From: Methylomarinum vadi
Lineage (GTDB): Bacteria > Pseudomonadota > Gammaproteobacteria > Methylococcales > Methylomonadaceae
Direction: 5' to 3'
DNA length: 64,000 bases
Assembly: GCF_000733935.1 (NCBI RefSeq)
Contig: NZ_JPON01000001.1
Span: 1-64,000 of the forward strand
Positions 53,857 to 62,381 of the stretch are shown piece by piece. Made by a program: the position numbers and the translations under genes. Below the pieces are notes generated by a model that was not told the origin of the DNA, ran no database searches, and worked only from the letters and a program-made list of their open reading frames with translations. How positions within the stretch are numbered: the stretch's first letter is position 1; every line of letters begins with the position of its first letter.

Positions 53857-55217
53857 TGAAAACGAACGCTAAACACCCATTCCCTCATCGACACGCGATC
53901 AGCTGGCTGCTGATTGGACTCCTCAGTTTGAATAGCGCGCATGCCATTACCAAGGGGCCGACGGAAGACAGCTTCTGGTATTACGAAATCGGTGGGGCAG
54001 AGCCGGTATCGGCGCCTGCCAACCCTTCTGTCGTATCCGTTACCCTGGGCGGCTCGGCGCAATTGGGACTCGGCTACAGCTGCGGCAAATTCGACCCCGT
54101 GGCCGCGGTGACTAATACGCTGAACGACATCGGCGCCGGCATCGACAACATGATGAACGCGATGACGGCCGCGGCCAGTGCCGCGATTGCCGCACTCCCC
54201 GCGCTGATTCTGCAGCGCGCCAATCCAGGCCTCTACGACATGTTCCAGAACGCCCTGCTGCAGGCAGAGGAAACCATGCAACTGGCGACCAAGTCCTGCG
54301 AGCAGATGGAGGCCGAGATCGCCCAGGGCAAGAACCCCTATGCCGATCTCATCACGCTGTCCAAAGGCAATGACTGGAAGCTCCAGATGGGCGTAGGCGG
54401 TAATGATGCGGTAACCGCCAAGGATGCAGTCGAGACCTCTAACGGAGACAATGGCGTGCCCTGGATCGGTGGGCAGGCCGGAGGCTCCGGACAGCCGGTG
54501 CTGGAATTTACCGGCGACATCGTCAAGGCCGGGTACAACATCAATATGAATCGTCCGATCACGACGGCAGGCCCGGTGCCTCCTGCATCGGCCACCCGCC
54601 TGACGGAGATCTGGACTACACCAACCGAGGCGCGGAACTGGGTCGTCGATGTGGTCGGCGAAAACATCGTCACGACCTGTGATACCTGCCGTAAAGACAG
54701 TATTCCCGGTACCGGGCTGCTGCCAAAGCTCAATCAGGAGGCGACTACCGTAACGACGGAAATCCAGAACCTGGTCAGTGGCGCAACGCCCCCGACTCTG
54801 GCCAACCTGGACAATATTACTGCCCCGGGTGTGGCCATTACACGGCAGGTCATCGAGGCGATTCGGGAGATGCCGGCCTCCGAGCAGAGCCTCATCATGG
54901 GCCGGCTGGTATCAGAGATCAGCACGGCCCGCACGGTGGAGAAGGCGCTGTACGCCCGCCGTTTGCTGCTTTCCGGCCGCCAGGTGCCCGAGGTCTATGC
55001 CACCGAGGTGGCCCGCGAGCACGCGGACAAATCCATCACCGAGCTGGACAAGGAGATCGAGAACCTCTTGTTCGAGACCCGGGTGCGCAAGGAGGTGGTT
55101 TCCGACACGATTGCGACCTTGCTGCAACGCGCCGCGGCCCGTCGGCAGTCGTCCCTGAAAACGCCAGAAGTACCGACCATCGACCCACGTCCGCTGAGCA
55201 ATGGCCGTGTCCAATAA
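53856..55217 (+). CDS. TIGR03755 (PFL_4711) family ICE protein, TraH-like
   Basis: The protein has 453 residues with a signal peptide (about 1-30). YYEIGGAEPVSAPAN and GLGYSCGKFDPVAAVTNTLN near the start and CEQMEAEIAQGKNPYADLI mark the family; the C-terminal half is helical. It relates to F-type TraH in pilus assembly. It overlaps its neighbours by one base at the start and 17 at the end. Confidence 0.9.
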   Translation: MKTNAKHPFPHRHAISWLLIGLLSLNSAHAITKGPTEDSFWYYEIGGAEPVSAPANPSVVSVTLGGSAQLGLGYSCGKFDPVAAVTNTLNDIGAGIDNMMNAMTAAASAAIAALPALILQRANPGLYDMFQNALLQAEETMQLATKSCEQMEAEIAQGKNPYADLITLSKGNDWKLQMGVGGNDAVTAKDAVETSNGDNGVPWIGGQAGGSGQPVLEFTGDIVKAGYNINMNRPITTAGPVPPASATRLTEIWTTPTEARNWVVDVVGENIVTTCDTCRKDSIPGTGLLPKLNQEATTVTTEIQNLVSGATPPTLANLDNITAPGVAITRQVIEAIREMPASEQSLIMGRLVSEISTARTVEKALYARRLLLSGRQVPEVYATEVAREHADKSITELDKEIENLLFETRVRKEVVSDTIATLLQRAAARRQSSLKTPEVPTIDPRPLSNGRVQ

Positions 55218-55584
55218 CGGAATTGCCATGCGCCGCCGCTGGTTCTTTTTGTTGACCCTGCTGGCGTTCGGTCTGGCGCTGGGGGCAGGTGGCATCCTCT
55301 GGCATTCAGTCCAGACAACCTCCGTAGTTACAGTGCAGATACGGATCGATGCCTTGAAGCCGCTCCTGACTGGCATCCGGGTCGCGCTGATTGCCCTGTT
55401 GGCGATGGGCTGGCCATGGATCGTGAACACCCTTGAACGTTGGGGACGTCTGGATGAGACACAGGCCACGAACATGCTCGCAGTACGCTGGCGTATCGTG
55501 ACCTGGCTCGTCGTGATCGAACTGGTGTTGGGGCAGAACCTGCTCGGTCAGGTGCTGGCCGTATTGCAGGGGAGCAGGGCATGA
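55201..55584 (+). CDS. Small ICE membrane protein upstream of traG
   Basis: The protein has 127 residues (118 if read from the Met before RRRWFFL) with three predicted helices (about 13-33, 55-75, 95-115). It overlaps the TIGR03755 gene by 17 bases and traG by four. A protein of this kind is common at this place in the operon. Its role is not known. Confidence 0.75.
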   Translation: MAVSNNGIAMRRRWFFLLTLLAFGLALGAGGILWHSVQTTSVVTVQIRIDALKPLLTGIRVALIALLAMGWPWIVNTLERWGRLDETQATNMLAVRWRIVTWLVVIELVLGQNLLGQVLAVLQGSRA

Positions 55585-57146
55585 CCGTCGACAGCTATCT
55601 CGAACTCTTTACGACACTGTTCGGCTGGACCTTCTACGGCATTTTGTGGGATGTGCTGGTCGGCACCGGTATCGTGTTCCTGCCGTTCCTTGGCATCCTG
55701 ATCGACAACTGGCGGGAACCGGCGCAAGGTGGTGAGTTTGGTACTGTTACCGGATTGTCGCTGCGGCGCATGGAGTTGGAGCTCTTTATCGCGCTATTGG
55801 TGGTTGTTTTATCAGGCCAACCGGCCACCTTGACGCCACTGAACGCCGCTTCACTCAACTACACGCCACCACCAACGCTGATCGATCCCACACCGCCCAC
55901 GGCGACTGTAGTCGCACCCCAGAGCACCTACGGTTCTACCGGCTTCACCGGATCGCCGGCCACGGTGAATATTCCGGTGTGGTGGTATGCTGTACTCTCG
56001 ATGGCCTCGGGATTCAATCACGCGGTGGTCGAAGGCCTTCCAAGTGCTGCAGATATGCGTACCTACGAACAACAAGCGCGGCTCGCGACTATTGCCGACC
56101 CGCGCCTCCGCCAGGAAGTGAGCGATTTCTTCAGCCAGTGCTACATTCCGGCCCGATCGATGTACCAGTCAGAACGACCGGCCACCGCCGCGGTGAATGC
56201 CCTGCTGACAACGTATGGCCCCGAAGATCCGGACTGGATGGGATCGCAAGTCTATCGTAATACGCCGGGCTACTATGACACCCTGCGTGCCACCACGCAG
56301 GTCAGCGGCTGGGCCTACAATGCTACACGCGATACCGAATATGATCCCGCCGCTCCGCCAACCTGGGGCAGGCCTTACTGCAAGCAGTGGTGGGAGGACG
56401 CATCAAATGGCCTGCGTGATAAGTTGATTAACGAGGCCGATGCCACATCGGCCGGTCTTTCAGGCCTCGTGGTTGCCATCGCACCGGCCCTGGCCAGCGA
56501 ACAGCAGAATGATGCCGTGGCCAAGACCGTTCTGGCGAATGCGCCACCAACGTGGTCGAACAACGACCTCGTGGCCCACAATTCCGGTAGTACCGGGTTA
56601 CTTAGTACGGTAGAGAATGTCGCCAAGGGTGGCCTGGCATCGGGTGGCGTGGTGGCTGCATCGGCGTTGTTCTCGGTCACCATGACCGCAGTCCTTCAGG
56701 CGCTCCCGATGGTGCAGGCCGTGCTCCTGCTTGGCATCTATGCCTTACTGCCCATGATCGTGGTACTGTCGCGATATTCCATCTCCATGATGGTCATCGG
56801 CGCCATGGCAATCTTCACCGTCAAGTTCTGGAGCGTGCTCTGGTACCTGGCGCTGTGGGTGGATCAGAACCTCATTCTGTCCATGTACCCGGATGTGAAT
56901 GTCTTCCTGCAGATGTTCGCAAACCCCGGCGAGCACGATATCAAACGCATGCTGCTCAATATGATCACGACAAGCCTTTATCTGGGGCTTCCGCTGGTAT
57001 GGAGTGGGATGATGGCATGGGCAGGCGTACATGTAGGACGATCGATTGAAGCGGCTACCAGCCCACTTCGCAGTCCTGCCCAGGATGCGGGTCGCCAAGG
57101 GGGCTCAATCGGCAAAACACTGCTGTCGAAAGGAACTCGCCGCTAA
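55581..57146 (+). CDS. traG: Conjugal transfer protein TraG, N-terminal-type
   Basis: The protein has 521 residues. The N-terminus LFTTLFGWTFYGILWDVLVGTGIVFLPF-like segment gives the first helices, and a run of helices lies in the C-terminal third (about 350-490, LQALPMVQAVLLLGIYALLPMIVVLS). Between them is a periplasmic domain with Cys in FSQCYIPARSMYQSE and YCKQWWED. F-TraG's N-terminal part acts in pilus assembly and mating-pair stabilisation; the long C-terminal periplasmic tail of F-TraG is absent, as usual for this ICE family. Confidence 0.9.
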   Translation: MTVDSYLELFTTLFGWTFYGILWDVLVGTGIVFLPFLGILIDNWREPAQGGEFGTVTGLSLRRMELELFIALLVVVLSGQPATLTPLNAASLNYTPPPTLIDPTPPTATVVAPQSTYGSTGFTGSPATVNIPVWWYAVLSMASGFNHAVVEGLPSAADMRTYEQQARLATIADPRLRQEVSDFFSQCYIPARSMYQSERPATAAVNALLTTYGPEDPDWMGSQVYRNTPGYYDTLRATTQVSGWAYNATRDTEYDPAAPPTWGRPYCKQWWEDASNGLRDKLINEADATSAGLSGLVVAIAPALASEQQNDAVAKTVLANAPPTWSNNDLVAHNSGSTGLLSTVENVAKGGLASGGVVAASALFSVTMTAVLQALPMVQAVLLLGIYALLPMIVVLSRYSISMMVIGAMAIFTVKFWSVLWYLALWVDQNLILSMYPDVNVFLQMFANPGEHDIKRMLLNMITTSLYLGLPLVWSGMMAWAGVHVGRSIEAATSPLRSPAQDAGRQGGSIGKTLLSKGTRR

Positions 57147-57376
57147 TCGCGCTCGTACCAACCTGCGGGATCGCTTCCGTCGTCAAACTTTCCAGTACGG
57201 TGGTTCATAGCGCCACCACGAAACGAGTTGTTAAGCTCGTCGTCTGCTGGTTTTGTTTGAGCACTGCTGGCAAGAAGCCTTACTGCTTCTGAAAGAAATA
57301 CCATTGCGAAACGAATGGCTGCGAGTAGGGCCTTAACCAGATGTTTGAAAAACTTTTTCATCTTGCTTATCTGCAT
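57143..57376 (-). CDS. Small protein convergent with traG
   Basis: The protein has 77 residues: basic N-terminus, one hydrophobic helix (about 10-35), then RGGAMNHRTGKFDDGSDPAGWYERD at the C-terminus (given here only as a marker). Its stop overlaps the traG stop by four bases. Small opposite-strand proteins with a similar TGKxDDGxDPxGWYE ending occur in related elements, as far as I recall. Function unknown. Confidence 0.6.
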   Translation of the reverse strand: MQISKMKKFFKHLVKALLAAIRFAMVFLSEAVRLLASSAQTKPADDELNNSFRGGAMNHRTGKFDDGSDPAGWYERD

Positions 57377-57400
57377 AGACTGCCTGATTACAATTTCGCG

Positions 57401-58342
57401 CTATCTAAACCGCTCAATAAACAGGCTCCAGTAATACTCCGCAGCTCCACTATGTGTCAGTTCTTTGTCCCCGTCTTTTCTGAAATGGGCCATTCCCATC
57501 GGCGCAAGGAACAGGGTGTAACCGTTATCGTTTACCGACATGGATTCATTGTAACTGTTGCCATGCCCTATGCCACTGTATGAGAACAGGAGGCCGTCCA
57601 TCATGGAGGATCCGTTGCCCTGCCAAATTCCACATCGACTCCGTTCTTCGCCGTTCATATAGGCAACCGCTTCAAAATGGTTGGCATCGATGCGCTTGAA
57701 GCTGGTCTCCACTCCGGGATTCCTCGCTTCCAACTCTTTGAGAGAATTCTCGAAATACCCAGCAATATACTCGAAGCCTTCATCCAGAAACCGGTGTCGA
57801 TCTCTGTCTGAAAATTGCTTCTTGATACCTAAGTTGCTGGATCGGTCAGGGTGGTCGCCTACAACAGATGTTACATCGTGTTTTCCTGCCGCTAAAGCTG
57901 CTGGCTGGAGATGTTCCGTAGCTGTCCGGACTGCGCGCGCGACTTCAAGGAATCCCCGATCCAGGCTCGCATGCTCGATCACTGGTTTACCGTCTGTAGG
58001 GGTAGCGTTGAGTTTTCCGAGTGGGGTCTTCTGCCAGTCACACGGGCGGAGGATGACAGGGATGACTCTGGCTGAGCCTTCAGCATGACGTTCCAGCGCC
58101 CGTTTCATTTCAATATCGTAGCAGTAGTCAGAATGCAGGAAATCTGAACTCACGAGCAGCAGCACGATGTCCGCTGCCTCCAGTTGATTGCTGATCTCTC
58201 GGTCGAATTCGTCACCTGGACCGATCCGGCGGTCTTGCCAGATATCAATCACACCATCCCGTCGAAGAGCTGCGAGGTGTTTTTCCAGCTCTTTCCACAG
58301 ATCTTCATCTTGATGTGAGTATGAAAGAAAAAGTCTAATCAT
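57401..58342 (-). CDS. TIR-domain protein with unknown C-terminal domain
   Basis: The protein has 313 residues. The TIR-type domain (1-140) reads MIRLFLSYSHQDEDLWKEL, DIWQDRRIGPGDEF, ADIVLLLVSSDFLHSDYC, with a candidate catalytic Glu in CYDIEMKRAL. The linker (about 140-170) leads to a C-terminal domain (about 170-313), DRDRHRFLDEGFEYIAGYF and GAAEYYWSLFIERFR. Bacterial TIR domains often cleave NAD, sometimes as phage-defence effectors; the second domain may sense or position it. No partner gene of a known TIR system (Thoeris ThsA, Argonaute) is adjacent. Confidence 0.8.
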   Translation of the reverse strand: MIRLFLSYSHQDEDLWKELEKHLAALRRDGVIDIWQDRRIGPGDEFDREISNQLEAADIVLLLVSSDFLHSDYCYDIEMKRALERHAEGSARVIPVILRPCDWQKTPLGKLNATPTDGKPVIEHASLDRGFLEVARAVRTATEHLQPAALAAGKHDVTSVVGDHPDRSSNLGIKKQFSDRDRHRFLDEGFEYIAGYFENSLKELEARNPGVETSFKRIDANHFEAVAYMNGEERSRCGIWQGNGSSMMDGLLFSYSGIGHGNSYNESMSVNDNGYTLFLAPMGMAHFRKDGDKELTHSGAAEYYWSLFIERFR

Positions 58343-58625
58343 TTCAATTCACGACCGCCCGTCAGTGTGGCCACAACACTGCTCTGAATTCCACGACACA
58401 GCATTCGATTCACAAAGAGCCATTAGAGATGATCCTCGCTTACTAGCATATAGGGGTACTTGCAATGCGGTGGAAATGCTCTTTTTCTAGCATAAATGGA
58501 TTGAATATATTAGTCTATAAACGGTTTTATTCTATTCTATTGGACAATGCGCTGAGAAGTTTCCTTGAAAGGCGGACCTGCCGAAATCGCTTTCCGGAAA
58601 TCGATTGAAGCCAGAGGACAAACGA

Positions 58626-58823
58626 ATGACCAACGACCGTTGGCTGTCTGTCGACGAGATTGCAACCTATCTCGGCGTCAAACGGGACACGATCTACAAG
58701 TGGATTGAACACCAGGGCATGCCGGCCAACAAGGTCGGGCGGCTGTGGAAATTCAAACTCGACGAGGTGGATCATTGGGTTCGAGGCGCAAGTCATCGCG
58801 GCCAAGGGACGGGGAATGATTAA
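58626..58823 (+). CDS. Excisionase-family HTH protein
   Basis: The protein has 65 residues: RWLSVDEIATYLGVKRDTIYKW and GRLWKFKLDEVDHWV are the helix-turn-helix and wing of the HTH_17/Xis-like family. Such proteins regulate neighbouring accessory genes or excision. It lies in an AT-rich area between the TIR gene and the signalling operon, so it may mark the join of two modules. Confidence 0.8.
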   Translation: MTNDRWLSVDEIATYLGVKRDTIYKWIEHQGMPANKVGRLWKFKLDEVDHWVRGASHRGQGTGND

Positions 58824-58968
58824 CCCAGCCTCATGCATTGAAAGCACGGCCTCGATGGCCATCAACTGGCAATGCGCGAAACGAAGGTAACTGTTGCTAA
58901 AGAGGCAAACCCCATGTGGATTGTTTAAATAAAGGCACGTCCGACAACTTTGGATGGTTTTGAGGCGA

Positions 58969-59616
58969 ATGGGTAACAAAACAAAGATCGAAGATATCCT
59001 CGAGCGCCTGCGTCGAGTACAGCAAGAACTAGAAGATGAGCTCGAGCGCTTGCTCGTGGAGAAGCGTGGCGAATTTCAGTACACCATCCGCCGTGGCAAG
59101 GTGGTTTTCGAGAGAAGTGTTCGACGACTCCAGCGTAGTCAACGCATTGGTTTGTGGCGCTATCTGCGCGACGCGCCACTGGCCTACGTACTGTCGGCTC
59201 CCGTGATCTACGGCATGATCGTTCCCCTGGCTCTCCTGGACCTGACCATCACCTTCTATCAGCAGGTTTGCTTCCGCATCTACAGAATCCCTTTGGTACG
59301 CAGGTCGGACTACATCGTGATCGACCGCCATAATCTGGCGTATCTGAACGTCATCGAAAAGCTCAACTGCGTGTACTGTGGGTATGGCAACGGATTGATC
59401 GCTTATGCGCGGGAAATCACGGCACGGACCGAACAATTCTGGTGTCCGATCAAGCACGCACGGCGCACACTCGATGTGCATCATCGGGCGGAACGCTTTT
59501 TCGACTATGGTGACGTTTCCTCTTATCAGCAAGGCCTGATGGCGCTGCGTCGTGATTGGTCAGATACGATGGATCAAAAGGCGCCTGATCAAATTGCGAG
59601 AGAGGAGTGGCCATGA
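58969..59616 (+). CDS. Membrane protein with coiled coil and cysteines, unknown function
   Basis: The protein has 215 residues from the Met before GNKTKIEDIL. An N-terminal coiled coil (about 5-40) is followed by a basic region, one or two hydrophobic helices (about 65-100, YVLSAPVIYGMIVPLALLDL), then a cytosolic part with NCVYCGYGNGLIAYAREI and FWCPIKHARR. The three cysteines plus His might bind metal. It is 46 bases upstream of the sensor kinase and is probably co-transcribed. I do not recognise the family. Confidence 0.72.
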   Translation: MGNKTKIEDILERLRRVQQELEDELERLLVEKRGEFQYTIRRGKVVFERSVRRLQRSQRIGLWRYLRDAPLAYVLSAPVIYGMIVPLALLDLTITFYQQVCFRIYRIPLVRRSDYIVIDRHNLAYLNVIEKLNCVYCGYGNGLIAYAREITARTEQFWCPIKHARRTLDVHHRAERFFDYGDVSSYQQGLMALRRDWSDTMDQKAPDQIAREEWP

Positions 59617-59662
59617 AGACATTGCTTCGACCAGAACGCAACGATCAGGGAGAGCAAAGTCG

Positions 59663-61024
59663 ATGATCCGGTCGAACTTTGCTAGCACCCGTCTGCTTGT
59701 TCTCCCTTATGCAGCTCTGCTTGTTCTCTATTTCGTCGTGATCGGCGGTGGCTCGGCCTGGCTCTGGCACCAGGTTCGTGCAGCTGAGTCCCAGTTGTTG
59801 ATTGACGATATGATGGCCGAGCTCGAACCGTTGGCGCAGCGGCTGCGTTCGGGCGATGCGCTCAGTGCCATGCGTGACAACGAAGCTTGGCTGGTCGCCG
59901 AGGTCGATAAACTCTTCGCCAACCTGTCGGCGCTGCGTAACATGTCGTTAAGGGGAAGGCAGTCCGGTTACCAGATGTTGCGCAATGGGTTGGGTGCAGT
60001 CTCTTCACATTCAGTATCGCCATTGCCCCCGGATGCCCGGCGCGCGAGCGACTACCGTGATGCGACTATCCGACTGCATGATGAAGATGGCGCGTTGTTT
60101 CTGATTAGATTCGATTTGGCCGAGCCGACCAGCTCCCCGATCCAGCTGGATTTCGCTTTCGATCGCGCCCGGCTGCTGGCCAGGGTGGACGAGAGCATGC
60201 GCACCATCAAACAATCGATCCTTTTCTTCGGGGCAGCGGGCGCGTTTAGCATTCTCGTCGCCTTAGGGATAACGGCGATCGCCATGCGCACAACCCGCAG
60301 GCTGGAGAGCCATTTTCAGGGAATTTATCAACGCGCCTCGCTGACCGAGACCGCGGCGCAACTGGTTCATGACTTGCGCAACCCGCTCGCGGCCCTGCGC
60401 GCCAATGTCCAGGCCTTGCTGGTTTCGCCGGGGGAAACGCCACAAATCGTCAGGGAACTGGACCAGGGCATCGTCAACCTGAACGACAAACTGAGCGCTT
60501 TTCTCGATCTGACCCGGCAGCGCGACGAGGCGATTGTGCCGGTCGATGTCGCCGAACTTGTCGGTGATGCTGTGCGCCTGGCCGAACCGGCGTTGTCTAA
60601 GCAGGGGCTGAGCGTGGAAACCGACATCTCGCCCGACCTCCCCCGGCCGGTATGGCAGAAGAGCGCACTGCGCGATGCCCTGCTCAACCTGATTCTCAAC
60701 GCCACACAAAGTGGCCAGACCCAGGGAAGTATCCGCATTGCCGCGCGGGCCAAACAGGGCGACCTGGAAATCGCCGTAGAGGACCGGGGCAGGGGGATTT
60801 CCAAGGAGCAGATGCCGCGCCTGTTCGATGCCTTTTATACCACCCGCAAAAACGGTAACGGTCTGGGGCTGGCCATCGTGCAGCGCATAGTTGCCCATCA
60901 TCAAGGGCGCGTTCACGCCGAGAATCGCCCGGACGGCGGCGCGAGAATCGTGCTCACCCTGCCATTGCAACGCAAGGAGACTCCCCATTGGTGGAATCGA
61001 CTGAACAGACGCTCCCCAGCCTGA
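59663..61024 (+). CDS. Sensor histidine kinase
   Basis: The protein has 453 residues. Two membrane helices (about 10-33 and 187-212) enclose a periplasmic sensor loop. The H-box is AAQLVHDLRNPLAALRANV (His about 236), and the ATPase has NLILNATQSG (N-box), VEDRGRGIS (G1) and GNGLGLAIVQRI (G2). It would phosphorylate the regulator encoded next, which overlaps it by 37 bases. The signal is unknown. Confidence 0.9.
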   Translation: MIRSNFASTRLLVLPYAALLVLYFVVIGGGSAWLWHQVRAAESQLLIDDMMAELEPLAQRLRSGDALSAMRDNEAWLVAEVDKLFANLSALRNMSLRGRQSGYQMLRNGLGAVSSHSVSPLPPDARRASDYRDATIRLHDEDGALFLIRFDLAEPTSSPIQLDFAFDRARLLARVDESMRTIKQSILFFGAAGAFSILVALGITAIAMRTTRRLESHFQGIYQRASLTETAAQLVHDLRNPLAALRANVQALLVSPGETPQIVRELDQGIVNLNDKLSAFLDLTRQRDEAIVPVDVAELVGDAVRLAEPALSKQGLSVETDISPDLPRPVWQKSALRDALLNLILNATQSGQTQGSIRIAARAKQGDLEIAVEDRGRGISKEQMPRLFDAFYTTRKNGNGLGLAIVQRIVAHHQGRVHAENRPDGGARIVLTLPLQRKETPHWWNRLNRRSPA

Positions 61025-62364
61025 GCGGCATCTCGCTGCTGGTGCTGGACGACGATCCGGGCATTGTGCGCAGCCTGACACGGGTGCTGGGCGGATTGGG
61101 CGCCGAGATTACCGGTGTCGGCAGCCTGCGCGAGGCGCGACTGTCTCTGGAAACCCAGTCACCGGACGCGGTGCTCGCGGACCTGCAGCTCAAGGATGGC
61201 GCCGGGCTCGAACTGCTTCCCGAGTACCTGGGTAGCAATCCCGACGGCGCTTTGTACATGATCACGGGGCACGGCAGCATCGACAATGCCGTCGAGGCGC
61301 TGCGCCAGGGCGCACGACACTATTTCGAGAAGCCGGTCGATCCAATTGCCCTTGCGCGGCATCTGATCGATGACCTTGCAGTTCACCGATCGAATCATGA
61401 CCTCGCCAAACGACTGGCTCCGTATCTCACTGTACGAGATCCCGTGATGATCGAGGCGCTGAGTGATCTGCCCCGGTTCGCGGAAAGCAGCGAACCGGTG
61501 CTCGTCCAGGGGGAAACCGGAACGGGCAAGGAACTGGTCGCGCGGGCATTGCACGGCCTTGGGCCCCGCGCCCAGGGGCCTTTCGTCGCCGTCAACTGCG
61601 GCGCCATTCCGGAAACCATGCTCGAGGCCGAGTTGTTCGGTCACGAGAAGGGCGCCTTCACCGGCGCAACGCGCCTACATCGTGGTCGCTTCGAGCAGGC
61701 CCATGGTGGCACCCTGTTTCTCGACGAGATCGGCGAGATGCCGCCGGCCGCCCAGGTCAGCCTGCTGCGCGTGCTGGAAGAGGGCATGGTGCACCGCGTG
61801 GGCAGTGAGCGCGGTATGCCGGTCGATGTCCGCGTGGTGGCGGCTACCCACCGTCCCCTGGAGGACCGTGTCGAGTCGGGCCTGTTCCGCCAGGATCTGC
61901 TGTTTCGGCTCAATGTGCTGATCATCGAGCTGCCACCGTTGCGGGAGCGCGCCGGTGATATTGAGTTGCTCGCCCGACACTTCCTTGCCAAGAGCCTGGC
62001 CGACATGGCCAAGTCGGGCGCAGCCCCGGCTTTGACTCCCGAGGCGCTGTCCCTGCTGACCAACCACCGCTGGCCGGGCAATGTGCGCGAACTGCGCAAC
62101 CTGATGGCACGCCTGGCGGTGCGCCTGCCCGAGGGCGTGCGCGAGGTTGGCGCTAATCTGCTGACGCCGATGTTGCCGGCCAGGGCGGCGGGCGTCGCGG
62201 GCGTGGGCGAGGGGGTGTTGATCCCGAAGGGGACGACCCTGGCCGATGCCGAATGGTTGCTGATTGATGCCGCCCTCAAAGAGGCCGATTACAACCGCAC
62301 CAAGGCGGCCAAGCTGCTCGGGATCGGCGAGCGGACGCTGCGTCGCAAGCTCAACGAGTCGTGA
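60988..62364 (+). CDS. Sigma-54-dependent response regulator (NtrC family)
   Basis: The protein has 458 residues from TTG 60988, or one fewer from GTG 60991. The receiver (about 8-120) has LVLDDDPG and the phospho-acceptor Asp in [10 protein letters not shown], with Lys in YFEKPVD. The AAA+ domain has Walker A GETGTGKE (about 174) and the sigma-54 contact GAFTGA. The C-terminal Fis-type HTH is [20 protein letters not shown]. It activates sigma-54 promoters when phosphorylated; the ribosome site AAGGAG precedes the start. Confidence 0.92.
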   Translation: MVESTEQTLPSLSGISLLVLDDDPGIVRSLTRVLGGLGAEITGVGSLREARLSLETQSPDAVLADLQLKDGAGLELLPEYLGSNPDGALYMITGHGSIDNAVEALRQGARHYFEKPVDPIALARHLIDDLAVHRSNHDLAKRLAPYLTVRDPVMIEALSDLPRFAESSEPVLVQGETGTGKELVARALHGLGPRAQGPFVAVNCGAIPETMLEAELFGHEKGAFTGATRLHRGRFEQAHGGTLFLDEIGEMPPAAQVSLLRVLEEGMVHRVGSERGMPVDVRVVAATHRPLEDRVESGLFRQDLLFRLNVLIIELPPLRERAGDIELLARHFLAKSLADMAKSGAAPALTPEALSLLTNHRWPGNVRELRNLMARLAVRLPEGVREVGANLLTPMLPARAAGVAGVGEGVLIPKGTTLADAEWLLIDAALKEADYNRTKAAKLLGIGERTLRRKLNES

Positions 62365-62381
62365 GATAAACTGGCATCGAC

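Noticed and set aside
58824-58968. Sigma-54 promoter for the signalling operon
   Set aside because: TGGCA-like words are present, but none with a TTGC element at the right spacing.
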